DNA of 64,000 nucleotides from Bacteroidales bacterium (GTDB taxonomy: Bacteria; Bacteroidota; Bacteroidia; Bacteroidales; Paludibacteraceae), in NCBI GenBank assembly GCA_015061165.1, contig SUXC01000002.1, forward strand, positions 1 to 64,000, in the 5' to 3' direction. Position numbers and translations under genes: made by a program. Numbering within the stretch: the stretch's first letter is position 1; every line of letters starts with the position of its first letter. The notes below the pieces were generated by a model, which saw nothing but the letters and a program-made list of their open reading frames with translations, searched no databases and was not told where the DNA came from. Below, in pieces: positions 31,683-41,312 of this stretch.

Positions 31683-32207
31683 ATGAATGATTTTAAGGAT
31701 TTTTATATAGCGGTTGGTCAGCCTGGGGCGTACTCTAAAAGCATGGAGTACGACCCCGTTATCATCGCTCTTAATCGTGACTATGGCATTAAGATACAAC
31801 ATGCGCCTTTTTCTTTGATGCCTAAAATAAAGAATGTCGTAGTTCAGACATGGAAAGACGAAGATGGAGACGATGTTTTCTTGCCTCGTGTACAAGGCGA
31901 TACTCCTGGAACATGGAAGCCTGCTATCACACATGAGGCAGTTGACTATAAGCCTATTTTTGTGCTTCACGAAAAGAACAATGACATCGCAATAGCAAAT
32001 ATCAGACTTCGTGAGTTTATACGCCGTATAGAGGGACGCTGGTTGAAGGTGTGGGATGAGTACACACAGATAGGATACGAAGGTGTCTATCTGTACGATG
32101 TAGATGACGATCCTGATTTCAAAAGACGAGAGCATGATACTGTTGTCTTTGAGTTGTTTTTCAAAGTTAACGGAGCTGCTATTGACGCTCCATTTGCAGG
32201 TATTTAA
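31683..32207 (+). CDS. Hypothetical structural protein (174 aa)
   Basis: This 174-residue protein (DFYIAVGQPGAYSKSMEYDP, WKDEDGDDVFLPRVQGDTPG) is mixed alpha/beta. It lies between the portal and the giant tail protein, starting 3 bp after the portal gene and ending 12 bp before the next. Its position suggests a tail or neck protein (for example a distal-tail-like component), but no family is recognised. Confidence 0.5.
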   Translation: MNDFKDFYIAVGQPGAYSKSMEYDPVIIALNRDYGIKIQHAPFSLMPKIKNVVVQTWKDEDGDDVFLPRVQGDTPGTWKPAITHEAVDYKPIFVLHEKNNDIAIANIRLREFIRRIEGRWLKVWDEYTQIGYEGVYLYDVDDDPDFKRREHDTVVFELFFKVNGAAIDAPFAGI

Positions 32208-32218
32208 CACACATAGCC

Positions 32219-35200
32219 ATGAGAGTATATCGCAACAACATAGAAACATTCCAAACATCACGCTATTTCCCTGTTTATTGTACAAATGGCGTGTGTTACG
32301 CATCAGATAGGGTTACGAGGAGTTTTCTACAACCACAAGTAGGTCTTATCGTAAAAACAGGTTCTGGTTTCAAGAGCATATCAGCCAATATAGAAATAAC
32401 CAATGATAGTTATTATCGCTTCGACGGTTTTCAAGCAGGTACAAATGAACTGATATGGACCGCAATTGACGAGCAGATTGCAATGGCTAATTCGGTTATA
32501 TCCGTCATAGATATAATGAAAGCCACCTATTCAGGAACAGATATGGGTGAGCGTAAGATAGTCGCGACTATCAAGTTTCCTACGCCTATTGACTTCCGTA
32601 TGGGTGACTATGTAGAGATACCAATGCAGACACTATTGCACTCATCTGAATCGGCTGCTGGTTCTATTGGTTATGAGAGGTTCTATATCTACACAGAACC
32701 TATTACAAAGAAGACTGCACGACCTATGTCTGCTGGCGATGCGTTTGAGATTACAGTAACATTCTATCCTCGTCAATACGAATTAGGAAGCACAATATTG
32801 CGAGACAATATTCAGCAAAAAGCCAATCCAGACAACATTATCTATACTGGCTTTGATACAGTTTCATTTGTTGGCGGCGCACGAGCATTACTTGACTACT
32901 GTATTGCATCTATGAACGCTCAATATGTGGACAATGATGGAGAGCCATTGTGGAAGTATCAGTTGGCAAGTTCGGTTGATGAACAACAAAACAATGCGCT
33001 TGAGTACTTTTCATTCTCATTTTCGCACACATCTGTGGCTGATGCGCTGGTCAAACTGAATGACCCAGAGCAAATTAATACAAAATTCTTTATCAACGAC
33101 CGCACTATCTATGTAGGCTACAAAAGACCATATATATGCAAGGTTAATCTGCAAGAACAGATTGAGGACGAACCTCTAAAACTCATGTACGGCAAAACCT
33201 CTTACCTACCAATCAATCACGATAGAGGATTGCTGCTGAATATCCAAAAGACTGTAGGAGATGTGGTGCCTGTTACCAAACTGTTTGCGTATGGTGCTGC
33301 AAGAAATATCAACCGATATTATTGCGCTGACCTCATTGCATCTGGTCGATATGTCAATAAACTCATGCTGCCGTCATTCAGCAATGATGGTCACACTGAT
33401 TTTGTTATTTCAGAGGATGGAGTAAAGAAGTTTGGTTTTCGAGAGGGTAGCAAAGAGTTCGATATATATCCTTCTATCGAACATATGACCTACGCAGATA
33501 TACGCGGTATTAAGTATTGTATCAAGGTTAAAACCAGCGGTATAACAGCGGATCTGTCGAATAATGACGGCTCTTTTGAACACTCAAACACAAAATCCAA
33601 CTACGCAGTAACTCGTATCCAATGCTATAAAGTAACGCCATGCGATGGAACGGATGGCGAATTAGGTGCCAATAAACTTGTTGAGTGCGCACCTCCAGAG
33701 GATCTGGTGGTTATCGTTAGAGCCACAGGAAAGGTCGTAAAATGTGTCCTTCGAGGTGGAAGTACAAACGATGAAGCCATTGCCAAACAGATTGCCAGCG
33801 ATGGAACATGGGGTAATGGTAATGGACGCGTACCCGCCAGAACATACAAAGGGACGGACTATATTCCTGGCTCTTGCTTCTGCGTACATGATAACAACTT
33901 GACTGACGGAGAGGGCAAGAAATATAGCAGCTCTGATCGTGACAACTGGTTCAACACTCCTGCTACCGCTACTACAGATAGTGCAAGCGAATTGCACCGC
34001 ATTGAGTATGTAGATACTTTTTGGCTTACCGATGTGTATGTGTTCGAATCGTATAGCCAAACACATTTCAGACGAGATGGGTATTCGGCTGGTGCATGGG
34101 CAAGAATCAATAATAACTCAGGCTACGGCGACTCATTGCCTATCAATGAGGTTGTGGCTGTTGAGAAGATTGTTATAACAGATACAAGTAGTAATCAGAA
34201 CACTACTGCTCAAAAGACATGGGATTTATACCTGCGAGACTTGGGTTTCTCCATTGATGAGCAGAATGACTTTGGCGACAAAGTGTTTGTGTTTGATACT
34301 CCCAAGATAAGTATTCGTGATGGTCTTTTGACTGGTCGTGAGTTCACATTTGGTAGCGGCATACCTACGGACCACCAAGACTACTGCGTATGTGCTTACA
34401 ATGAAGATGGCACACTCAATGACGACTTCTTCTCAGGTTCAGGCTATACGGACCGTACTGTTGCTCAAGAGGCTTTTGCCAAAGGTGCTATATGGCGTTT
34501 GAGAATGAACAGAATTGGCGATGACCCTGAATTACAGAGTATCGGTATTATCCTTCCCAACAAAGAACTCTATGTGAGTGAGGGTGATCATGTGACCTTG
34601 CTCGATATTTACATGCCTGATGTGTATGTTCGTGCCGCAGAGAATAGGTTGTTGAGAGAAGCCATGAAGTACTTGCGTCAGAACGACAAGGGCGACATTA
34701 AGTATGCTACAGACATTGACGAGGTGCGTATCAACCAAATCCCAATGTATGCAATCCAAATGCGTGAGGGTGTCCGTGTCCGTTTGTCGGATGAAGATTT
34801 GAAGATAACTACCGAGAACGCCGTCCGCAATATCGTTGACTATCCTAACGGTCTGGAAAGCCAAGTGTCTATGTTCACGGTAGAGCATGATGTGACCACA
34901 GAAACTGTAATGACATTCTTCCGCTTCCAACCTGATGTAACAGACATTTGGAACCAATATGACAGTTTCGAGAGTCATGTTAAAGGATTTAATGAGGAGT
35001 TAGGAAAATGCACTATCTCGTTGCCTCGTATAAGCGAAATGGCGAATGTGGAAAGTCTTGACATTTTCTATAGCAAGCAAGGTGGCGGATATAGCCTCGA
35101 TAGAAGCATGGCAACCTACACCAAGATTTCTCCCAAGATATTGACCACAACACCTGCGGAAGATAACTGGCTTATCTCGTTTGAGTGTTCGAAAGAGATA

Positions 35201-38200
35201 TACGATATACTCGTGAGTGACTATCGTGATATTCATGTTGAGTTGTATGAGAGTATTATTGGTACAGAGACTTATAAATACAGCAACTACGGCAAGCCAT
35301 ATTACGCCATTGCTAACGAGATAGTAGAGTTCTTGTCTGGCAAGTACTACGAGGTTGTGATGGATGTAGAGACGGCGTTTGTGACCAATCCTATACAGTT
35401 CCTTCTCAGCAAAGACAGGGATGTGCTTGGCAACATGTATTGCCCAGAGTGTAGAATCATACAAACTTCGGGAGCCAACAAAGAAGGCTTCCAACGAATC
35501 CGTGTGTCATTCTATCTGGACAATACCTTTGATGACTCTGTTGGCTATTATACAGCCGTGAAGTATATCGCTGACGGTAACACCGAATATGCTTCTATCC
35601 GCCTGTTGTCGGTAACGGAAAAGGACTACGATAGAATGGGCGATGTTGTGGATTATGCTGATAGCGCAATCGAAACAATCACAATTGAAATAGAAGATAA
35701 TACTCGTAGCGCAGATACTCGCATTTTAAGTTCATACCCTGAGCCTATCCGCAAAATAAGTTTGACATTAAATAACACCCCAAAGGCTACAAGTTGGGCA
35801 AAGATGATGAGCAGGGTAAGCGCGACCGAACAGGAGGTTGAAACATATAAAAGTATCAAAGAGTCGTTGATTAAGACCGCTCGTGATAATGCTCGTGCTA
35901 TACTCTCGTTGCGCAATTCTATCTTTGACCCTGATGCGACCACAGAGAATAAATGCGACTATACCTTCTTGCATATTATGATGATGCAACTTGGTGCCGA
36001 TTCCATGAACTACTTGCTGGATAAGACCTATCAAGATGCAGGTGGAGTGTTGCATAACTGTAGCATTTCTCGTGTTTCGGGCGAGGCAAATCCAGTATTC
36101 AATGTCAATACAGAAGACACCCTTCATCATCTTGTCTTTACCGACGGCAGTCAGAATGGACATTGGGCTGTCAAGGGTCCATTTAGCCAAACTTTGCAAC
36201 CAGATGAGGATGGCAGTTGGAGTCCATATTTTGTTTGTATCCGTTGTCGCAAGGATGGTGCCAATGCGCTTGATGAAAACGCATGGATATGCAGCAAACA
36301 TCAGTATGCAGTGAACCAAGACATCAATCCTGAGACTGGATTAACAATCGACCAATACGGCAACCTTATGACTGACTATTGGTACTTCAATTGGGCTATA
36401 CTTACCTGCCCAGACAATGACGGTAGTTATGTCTTGCGTGAAACACGAGGCAATGCCTATATGTACGGAGATAGTCTGATTTGCGGTAAGATTTCGTCAC
36501 TTGCACAGAACTCATACTTTGACCTCAATACAGGTAACTTTGTTTTGGGTGGCAATGCCGATGGCAGCGCAGCATTGTCGTACATTAACGGTGTTTTGAC
36601 TATTAGCGGTATTCCAGATGAGAATACGATTAAGCAATTGATTTGGGAGATGAATAGTAACTCCGATATTGGTGGAGAGAACATTGTTCCAGACTCTGAC
36701 GAGATGAGCGTTTCCCCACCAATGTCTTATCCTATATCAGAATTTATCCTGAATCCGCACCAAGATGCTGATAACTTCATATCCATCAAGGCAGGAACTT
36801 ATGTGTTTAGCGCGGAAAATGCAAAATGTATGTGGTATGCTTTCAAATATGGCACCAACTATAGTTCGCACATTCCGTTCAACTACTACTTGAAAGCAAC
36901 ATATACTGACGGAACATACAACGATATTACGCCAGTTACTACCGTGCAAAATTCAGCCATAAAAGATATTGTGTTCACAATCGAAAGAGAGGCTGTTATA
37001 TCTTTGGTTGTTTCGTATAGCACAAGTGCAATCCCCGAAGCTGACCATAGTATTGTGGAGAAGGTTCAGATAACTCTTACCAATGTGATGCTTCAAAGAG
37101 GCAATAAGTCCACATCGTACCAACGGTATGTAAAACACCTCACAGATGCTTTCGGAGTGCCTACAGAAATTATGGGTGGCGTTATTGCTACGAGCCTTAT
37201 TATGCTCAGAAATGAGAAGGGAGAGGTTGTGGCTGGTATGAGTGGAATGACGGATAATAACCCCGATGGAGAGTACGGAGATGGTACTTTCTCTCATGGA
37301 GTACACTCATGGGCTGGAGGTTCGTATGACGATGCCTTAAAGCAAGCGATGGGGTTGGTTGATGAATTATCTACATTATTACCAGTTCTAATAACGAAAA
37401 ACGGTGTTGGCAGCAATATAGGTTGCTTCCGTGTATTGTCAGATACGACTGTAGAGATTCAGAGTAAAAATTCAGGGCGTATTGTAATTGAATCTGGTGT
37501 AAACAATAATCCATCTATCAATTTCTTCAACAAGAGCGGAGATAATATATTGGAGATAACAGGCGATACATTGCCTGGCGTAACGACAAGTAGTAAAAGT
37601 ATTTCTGATTATAGTTTTAGTCTTGCTAAAAACTTGGAAAATGGCGTTATTATTGGCTCTGTGGGTTTAACTGCCGTATCGTCGTATAATGTAACATATA
37701 ATGGAGCAACTCACATAAAAATAAAAGCCATATACATTGGATTATATGCTGGGTCTGTTAACGCATTTTCATCTGGATTCAAATTGAGGTTTGATATTTA
37801 TCTCGGAGAAAGATGTATTTGTAGTGTAAATGAAAATCAAGACAATTATATGACGCGTGATGGCGGAGATTTTTACTTCAATCTTTATGCAACTTTATCC
37901 AAGAGTATGACTAAAATCAATCGTGGCACCTACAATATAACAGTACGAAATGTATCTGTTTCAATGAAAGGTAAAGATGGCGGATGGTACAAAACCGATA
38001 TGGTTAGATTTGAGGGAATTACAATTGGAGCAGGAACATCAAACGCAACATGGGCGGACGGAAACATCACATTCACATCAGCAGGTGTAAAGAAAATCAC
38101 GATCGGTAGTAATGGTATGTTAATACAAGCTGCATCAGGGTATTTGACTGAGTTCAGAAACGACCAAACGCAGAACTACATAAGAATGGTCGGATTGCCA

Positions 38201-38269
38201 AGTTCATCGGCTGTAGATGGTAGGTTGTATAAAGATTCAGATGGAAAATTGTGTATTGCATCAACATAA
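32219..38269 (+). CDS. Giant tail tip/baseplate protein (2016 aa)
   Basis: This 2016-residue protein is the largest in the tail-tip group. The N-terminal third contains a distal-tail/tail-associated style region (DYVEIPMQTLLHSSES, ERFYIYTEPITKKTARPMSA). The middle is long and beta-rich. The C-terminus (about 1850-2016) has repeated turn-rich strands ending GRLYKDSDGKLCI, as in receptor-binding or fibre ends. It is likely the central tip protein with a fused fibre. A host-binding role is inference. No lysin motif recognised. Confidence 0.6.
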   Translation: MRVYRNNIETFQTSRYFPVYCTNGVCYASDRVTRSFLQPQVGLIVKTGSGFKSISANIEITNDSYYRFDGFQAGTNELIWTAIDEQIAMANSVISVIDIMKATYSGTDMGERKIVATIKFPTPIDFRMGDYVEIPMQTLLHSSESAAGSIGYERFYIYTEPITKKTARPMSAGDAFEITVTFYPRQYELGSTILRDNIQQKANPDNIIYTGFDTVSFVGGARALLDYCIASMNAQYVDNDGEPLWKYQLASSVDEQQNNALEYFSFSFSHTSVADALVKLNDPEQINTKFFINDRTIYVGYKRPYICKVNLQEQIEDEPLKLMYGKTSYLPINHDRGLLLNIQKTVGDVVPVTKLFAYGAARNINRYYCADLIASGRYVNKLMLPSFSNDGHTDFVISEDGVKKFGFREGSKEFDIYPSIEHMTYADIRGIKYCIKVKTSGITADLSNNDGSFEHSNTKSNYAVTRIQCYKVTPCDGTDGELGANKLVECAPPEDLVVIVRATGKVVKCVLRGGSTNDEAIAKQIASDGTWGNGNGRVPARTYKGTDYIPGSCFCVHDNNLTDGEGKKYSSSDRDNWFNTPATATTDSASELHRIEYVDTFWLTDVYVFESYSQTHFRRDGYSAGAWARINNNSGYGDSLPINEVVAVEKIVITDTSSNQNTTAQKTWDLYLRDLGFSIDEQNDFGDKVFVFDTPKISIRDGLLTGREFTFGSGIPTDHQDYCVCAYNEDGTLNDDFFSGSGYTDRTVAQEAFAKGAIWRLRMNRIGDDPELQSIGIILPNKELYVSEGDHVTLLDIYMPDVYVRAAENRLLREAMKYLRQNDKGDIKYATDIDEVRINQIPMYAIQMREGVRVRLSDEDLKITTENAVRNIVDYPNGLESQVSMFTVEHDVTTETVMTFFRFQPDVTDIWNQYDSFESHVKGFNEELGKCTISLPRISEMANVESLDIFYSKQGGGYSLDRSMATYTKISPKILTTTPAEDNWLISFECSKEIYDILVSDYRDIHVELYESIIGTETYKYSNYGKPYYAIANEIVEFLSGKYYEVVMDVETAFVTNPIQFLLSKDRDVLGNMYCPECRIIQTSGANKEGFQRIRVSFYLDNTFDDSVGYYTAVKYIADGNTEYASIRLLSVTEKDYDRMGDVVDYADSAIETITIEIEDNTRSADTRILSSYPEPIRKISLTLNNTPKATSWAKMMSRVSATEQEVETYKSIKESLIKTARDNARAILSLRNSIFDPDATTENKCDYTFLHIMMMQLGADSMNYLLDKTYQDAGGVLHNCSISRVSGEANPVFNVNTEDTLHHLVFTDGSQNGHWAVKGPFSQTLQPDEDGSWSPYFVCIRCRKDGANALDENAWICSKHQYAVNQDINPETGLTIDQYGNLMTDYWYFNWAILTCPDNDGSYVLRETRGNAYMYGDSLICGKISSLAQNSYFDLNTGNFVLGGNADGSAALSYINGVLTISGIPDENTIKQLIWEMNSNSDIGGENIVPDSDEMSVSPPMSYPISEFILNPHQDADNFISIKAGTYVFSAENAKCMWYAFKYGTNYSSHIPFNYYLKATYTDGTYNDITPVTTVQNSAIKDIVFTIEREAVISLVVSYSTSAIPEADHSIVEKVQITLTNVMLQRGNKSTSYQRYVKHLTDAFGVPTEIMGGVIATSLIMLRNEKGEVVAGMSGMTDNNPDGEYGDGTFSHGVHSWAGGSYDDALKQAMGLVDELSTLLPVLITKNGVGSNIGCFRVLSDTTVEIQSKNSGRIVIESGVNNNPSINFFNKSGDNILEITGDTLPGVTTSSKSISDYSFSLAKNLENGVIIGSVGLTAVSSYNVTYNGATHIKIKAIYIGLYAGSVNAFSSGFKLRFDIYLGERCICSVNENQDNYMTRDGGDFYFNLYATLSKSMTKINRGTYNITVRNVSVSMKGKDGGWYKTDMVRFEGITIGAGTSNATWADGNITFTSAGVKKITIGSNGMLIQAASGYLTEFRNDQTQNYIRMVGLPSSSAVDGRLYKDSDGKLCIAST

Positions 38270-38310
38270 CCCCAAAAAAGAATGTTCACATTTTATGTTG
38301 ATTTTTGGGG
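38270..38310 (+). repeat. Inverted repeat around late promoter 3
   Basis: CCCCAAAAA (38270-38278) and TTTTTGGGG (38302-38310) are a 9-bp inverted repeat with a 23-nt loop that contains GTTCAC (38284-38289). The right arm includes the TTTG -33 of the promoter. It may also act as a terminator for the giant tail gene, but without a T-tract beyond the stem. Confidence 0.5.
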
Positions 38311-38335
38311 CTGAGGGCAAATTTGACTAACTTTG
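38284..38335 (+). promoter_or_regulatory. Late promoter 3
   Basis: GTTCAC (38284-38289), 38 bp, then TAACTTTG (38328-38335). TTTG at 38304-38307 gives an exact 20-bp spacer. The flanking AAAAAGAATGTTCAC also occurs at the 46.3-kb promoter. Transcription would start near 38342 and serve the 164-residue gene and the DGR cassette. Confidence 0.65.
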
Positions 38336-38372
38336 CAGAAAATTAACAAGTTTAACTAAAAATTATAAGGTT

Positions 38373-38867
38373 ATGACAACAGTTTTAATTATTTTGATGG
38401 TCATTATGACAATCGTAATCGTGTTCGCTTTGATGCGAATCCGCACCATGAGCAAGCTGCTCAACTCGTATTTCTCGCAAACCAGTTCTACACTCGGAAC
38501 GGTGCGAGGAGAAGTCACAAAAATCTCTTCCGCTGCCGAAAAGATAAAATCAGATGTGGAAGCCTTGAAGACATGGCGACAGTCCCTTGTGTATGTAGAT
38601 AAAGAAACTGGCAATCGGATTCCTATCGAGGATATGTTCGTCAAGCAAGACGAGCCTGCCGAGGAGGCTGACGATAGCCAAGATCCGACCGATGACAAGG
38701 AGGATAATCAAAAGGCAAACAAAGAAGACGAACTCGCTGAAAGACGCGAGAAATACGCCAAGTACCGCAAAGAAGGCATGGATGTCAAGAGTGCAGGAAC
38801 GGCTGTAGGCGTATCATTCACTACCGCTAAACGCTACGAGAAGTGGTATCAATCCAACAGAGCCTAA
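38373..38867 (+). CDS. Membrane-anchored coiled-coil protein (164 aa)
   Basis: One N-terminal transmembrane helix (about 3-25, VLIILMVIMTIVIVFALMRI), a coiled coil (about 28-75), an acidic linker rich in Asp and Glu, and a C-terminal helical module (KYRKEGMDVKSAGTAVGVSF) that resembles a helix-turn-helix. A membrane anchor plus HTH is unusual in a late gene. It could tether or signal. Function unknown. Confidence 0.5.
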   Translation: MTTVLIILMVIMTIVIVFALMRIRTMSKLLNSYFSQTSSTLGTVRGEVTKISSAAEKIKSDVEALKTWRQSLVYVDKETGNRIPIEDMFVKQDEPAEEADDSQDPTDDKEDNQKANKEDELAERREKYAKYRKEGMDVKSAGTAVGVSFTTAKRYEKWYQSNRA

Positions 38868-38983
38868 AGGGGTTTTCGACATTTCCCCCGATGATGTTAA
38901 TAATTGTTTTAGTTTTCCGAGTAGCAATGGGCTGGTGCAGGTGAAAGCGCACCACCCAAAGCGAAAGGAAGAAAGGAGAAATT
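38868..38983 (+). promoter_or_regulatory. Leader with two hairpins before the tail gene cluster
   Basis: An AGGGG/CCCC pairing near 38870-38900 and GGTGC/GCACC around 38935-38955 form two hairpins upstream of the ATG at 38984. They resemble an attenuator or stabilising leader. The 116 bp hold no gene. Confidence 0.35.
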
Positions 38984-39358
38984 ATGGCAGAAAGAATTAG
39001 CATACCACAAGGCATTGATCATTGGATCCGTATTAAGAAGGATAGTCTTCCTGCTACGGAGAGTAATGCAGAATGGATAGCAGTTTTATACAACCGCTCA
39101 TCCAATCGCCGATTTATGGCTACCAAAACGACCGAAGGCGTGTATTTCAAGTTCACATGGGAATCAGGTATGCACTACGATGAAGAGCAGGGTTGCTATG
39201 TTATCAATCCAAGTGCCACTCATTCTACAGCGCACATGCCAGAAGGTGTCTATGAGTTGGAGTTAATCACTTCCGACTACAAGATGATTGCCGTGAATAA
39301 GGTCAAAGGGCAGTATGAAGTTGTGAAATCAAGCGTAATGGCTAAAAATCCATCGTAA
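38984..39358 (+). CDS. Hypothetical tail-associated protein (124 aa)
   Basis: This 124-residue beta-rich protein (GIDHWIRIKKDSLPATESNA, FMATKTTEGVYFKFTWESGM) is preceded by a strong ribosome site (AAAGGAG). It could be a small tail or fibre component. Its stop is next to the following gene's start (2 bp). Family not recognised. Confidence 0.5.
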   Translation: MAERISIPQGIDHWIRIKKDSLPATESNAEWIAVLYNRSSNRRFMATKTTEGVYFKFTWESGMHYDEEQGCYVINPSATHSTAHMPEGVYELELITSDYKMIAVNKVKGQYEVVKSSVMAKNPS

Positions 39359-39360
39359 CT

Positions 39361-39609
39361 ATGGCAGAGGTAACATTCGAAACAACAGTCCAAAAGACAG
39401 TCATTGAGGTCGAGGATATGACTGGTACTCCTGTAAATGTAGAGACTACACCAGAAGTGTCATTTAGTGTTGAAAATGGCAATGCTGGTGGCGGAGGGTC
39501 GTACACGCTTCTGACGGATAGCGAGTATGAGGAATTCAAACTGCACATGAGAGTTGTAACGGATACAATTTTGCCCAATAAAATGATACCAGAAACAGGA
39601 GAAAAATAA
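39361..39609 (+). CDS. Hypothetical small tail protein (82 aa)
   Basis: This 82-residue Thr/Val-rich protein (VTFETTVQKTVIEVEDMTGT, then EVSFSVENGNAGGGGSYTLL) has a Gly-rich hinge. It lies between two tail-like genes, 8 bp before the DGR target. Probably a small adaptor. No family recognised. Confidence 0.45.
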   Translation: MAEVTFETTVQKTVIEVEDMTGTPVNVETTPEVSFSVENGNAGGGGSYTLLTDSEYEEFKLHMRVVTDTILPNKMIPETGEK

Positions 39610-39617
39610 TAAATACT

Positions 39618-40796
39618 ATGAGTTACGACAAAGATAGAGTATGCACCGTTGGTCAGCTCGAAGATATACTGACCATGCAAATGTATGCACTTAAAGACTG
39701 GTGCTTGAATAATGTGGATTCTTTCGCAGTTATGCAGCATATAGCTGCCGAATTGGATAGAGCCAACCATGAAGTAGTGGAGGGTAACGCCGCAGTCAAA
39801 TTGCAAGTTCTTAACAATAGTATCACGCAGATTTTCAAGGTTCTTGAGAACGCTGGTGCTGATGTTGTAGGCGTTGCCTTGAGGGATATTGCGGAGATAA
39901 TCGCAGGCTTGCAATCTACATACGAGGTTTGTATCCTCGATAAAGAGGGTAACAAATGGACGGTTGGTCAATGGCAGATGTATCAAGACGAGAACGGAAC
40001 TACTCCGAGCGATGGCGCGGTTGTAGCAGTTATCACGCCTTACACATCGTTTGTTATCGGTTCTCACATGGCTGCTTCGCGCACATGGGGTACTTACGGC
40101 AAAGATGTAAACGCAGAAGCAGGATTGTACGCGGCGCAAACAGGTTCATTTGTTAATGTGCTGAAAGAAACATTACGCTTCCACTCTTACGAGAACACGA
40201 AGCGTTTGTTACTTGCATATCATCCTATCGAACAGGACGGAACACCTGTTATTTCTACAATCGCATACGATCCAGCGTTGCCTACTGAAACATATAACGA
40301 CTATCTGTGTGTTACTTTCGAGAGTTATGCGCAGTTGGAAGCAAGTGGATTGCGTAAGACATTTGACCAGCAGACTTACGTTGTAATGGCAGATGAAAAC
40401 ACGCTTGATACAGACGGCAATCCTACTCCACGAATCAACTACTATTGGGACGGTGGCGCGTATAAAAAACGCTTCCAAGTTCCTTATGTTGATTCGCAGA
40501 AAATTATCGGTTGCCCTGCTGCAAAGTATTGTTGGCAATATAAGGCATACGACGGCGACACGCGCCAATGGTTGCTACCTACTATTAACCACCTGCTCAT
40601 CTGCTATGCGTACTATACGCAAATCAACGAGTGCTTGTATGCTCTTAACCGCAGTCCTCTGCCCACGAGCGTCACGTGGACGTGTGAGCAGAACTATACT
40701 AGCAACGCGTACGACGTAGTGCCCTCGTCGGGGCAGGTGGGCAACCACAGTAAGAACGGCAGTTACGCGGTGTTTGCGGTTGCCGCATTAAATTAA
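39618..40796 (+). CDS. DGR target protein with C-terminal C-type-lectin-like fold (392 aa)
   Basis: The N-terminal region (about 1-110) is helical. The C-terminal 150 residues have the Trp/Cys/Gly pattern of DGR-type CLec folds: YYWDGGAYKKRFQV, WLLPTINHLLICYAYY, and the final TWTCEQNYTSNAYDVV region carrying the variable repeat (40649-40785). Aligned with the template 699 bp downstream, the repeat has 15 substitutions, all where the template has A. Asn codons become Val, Tyr, Ser, Asp, Gly, His. Likely a tail protein whose binding surface is varied. Confidence 0.85.
   Translation: MSYDKDRVCTVGQLEDILTMQMYALKDWCLNNVDSFAVMQHIAAELDRANHEVVEGNAAVKLQVLNNSITQIFKVLENAGADVVGVALRDIAEIIAGLQSTYEVCILDKEGNKWTVGQWQMYQDENGTTPSDGAVVAVITPYTSFVIGSHMAASRTWGTYGKDVNAEAGLYAAQTGSFVNVLKETLRFHSYENTKRLLLAYHPIEQDGTPVISTIAYDPALPTETYNDYLCVTFESYAQLEASGLRKTFDQQTYVVMADENTLDTDGNPTPRINYYWDGGAYKKRFQVPYVDSQKIIGCPAAKYCWQYKAYDGDTRQWLLPTINHLLICYAYYTQINECLYALNRSPLPTSVTWTCEQNYTSNAYDVVPSSGQVGNHSKNGSYAVFAVAALN
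40649..40785 (+). repeat. DGR variable repeat (VR)
   Basis: This 137-bp repeat at the 3' end of the 392-residue gene matches the template at 41348-41484 without gaps. Exactly 15 positions differ, and at each the template base is A. The last 25 bp or so (GTTACGCGG...GTTGCCG) are identical, as expected for the IMH end. This is the mutational signature of DGR retrotransposition. Confidence 0.95.
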
Positions 40797-40815
40797 CGTC
40801 CGCCATGCGAAGCCA

Positions 40816-40832
40816 ATCGTGCGGAGCACGAT
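40816..40832. repeat. Hairpin downstream of the VR
   Basis: ATCGTGC (40816-40822), GGA, GCACGAT (40826-40832) lies 31 bp after the VR, just past the stop codon. Such short inverted repeats after the IMH promote retrohoming in characterised DGRs (BPP-1). The loop here is 3 nt, or 5 nt if the last pair opens. Confidence 0.65.
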
Positions 40833-40856
40833 GTGTAACAATCAAACAATCGCCCT

Positions 40857-41255
40857 ATGCAGTATAATAATTCTCAAGCCATACGAACCCCAATTATCAG
40901 CAAGGTAATCCTGCTTAACAAGACACTTGTAGAGGCAGGTCGAAAATTACCTAAAGGAAAGCAACGAATGAGAAATGGAGAGGTAACAATGTCCTCTGAC
41001 ATCCGTCACAATTACTTTGACCACGTTCTTAGAACTGGTGCGCTATTATTCCTATATGCAATGCGCCAGCTCAAGGGTAAGGAATATGTAAAACGTGCAT
41101 TGGAAGCGGTAGAGGAGATTCAAGCATACTGCTATCTCATTCTAATGCTTGGAGGTTGGAATGAAAACTTGTGCGCCGAACTTGACCGAATGTGCGATGA
41201 AATTGCAGACCAACTTCACGCCATTGCGGCAGCGCACCGAAGCCAGAATCATTAA
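40857..41255 (+). CDS. avd: Avd-like accessory protein (four-helix bundle)
   Basis: This 132-residue helical protein contains NYFDHVLRTGALLFLYAMRQ and ALEAVEEIQAYCYLILMLGG. Length matches the accessory variability determinant (about 128), a four-helix protein that binds the DGR RT and template RNA. It lies between the VR and the template, the standard order. An internal Met (MRNGEVTMSS) is a possible later start. Sequence identity to known Avd cannot be checked here. Confidence 0.65.
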   Translation: MQYNNSQAIRTPIISKVILLNKTLVEAGRKLPKGKQRMRNGEVTMSSDIRHNYFDHVLRTGALLFLYAMRQLKGKEYVKRALEAVEEIQAYCYLILMLGGWNENLCAELDRMCDEIADQLHAIAAAHRSQNH

Positions 41256-41312
41256 GTCCACGGACGAGAATGAGAGTGTTTTAGTTTATATAATGGAGAT
41301 TCCACTTGTTAT

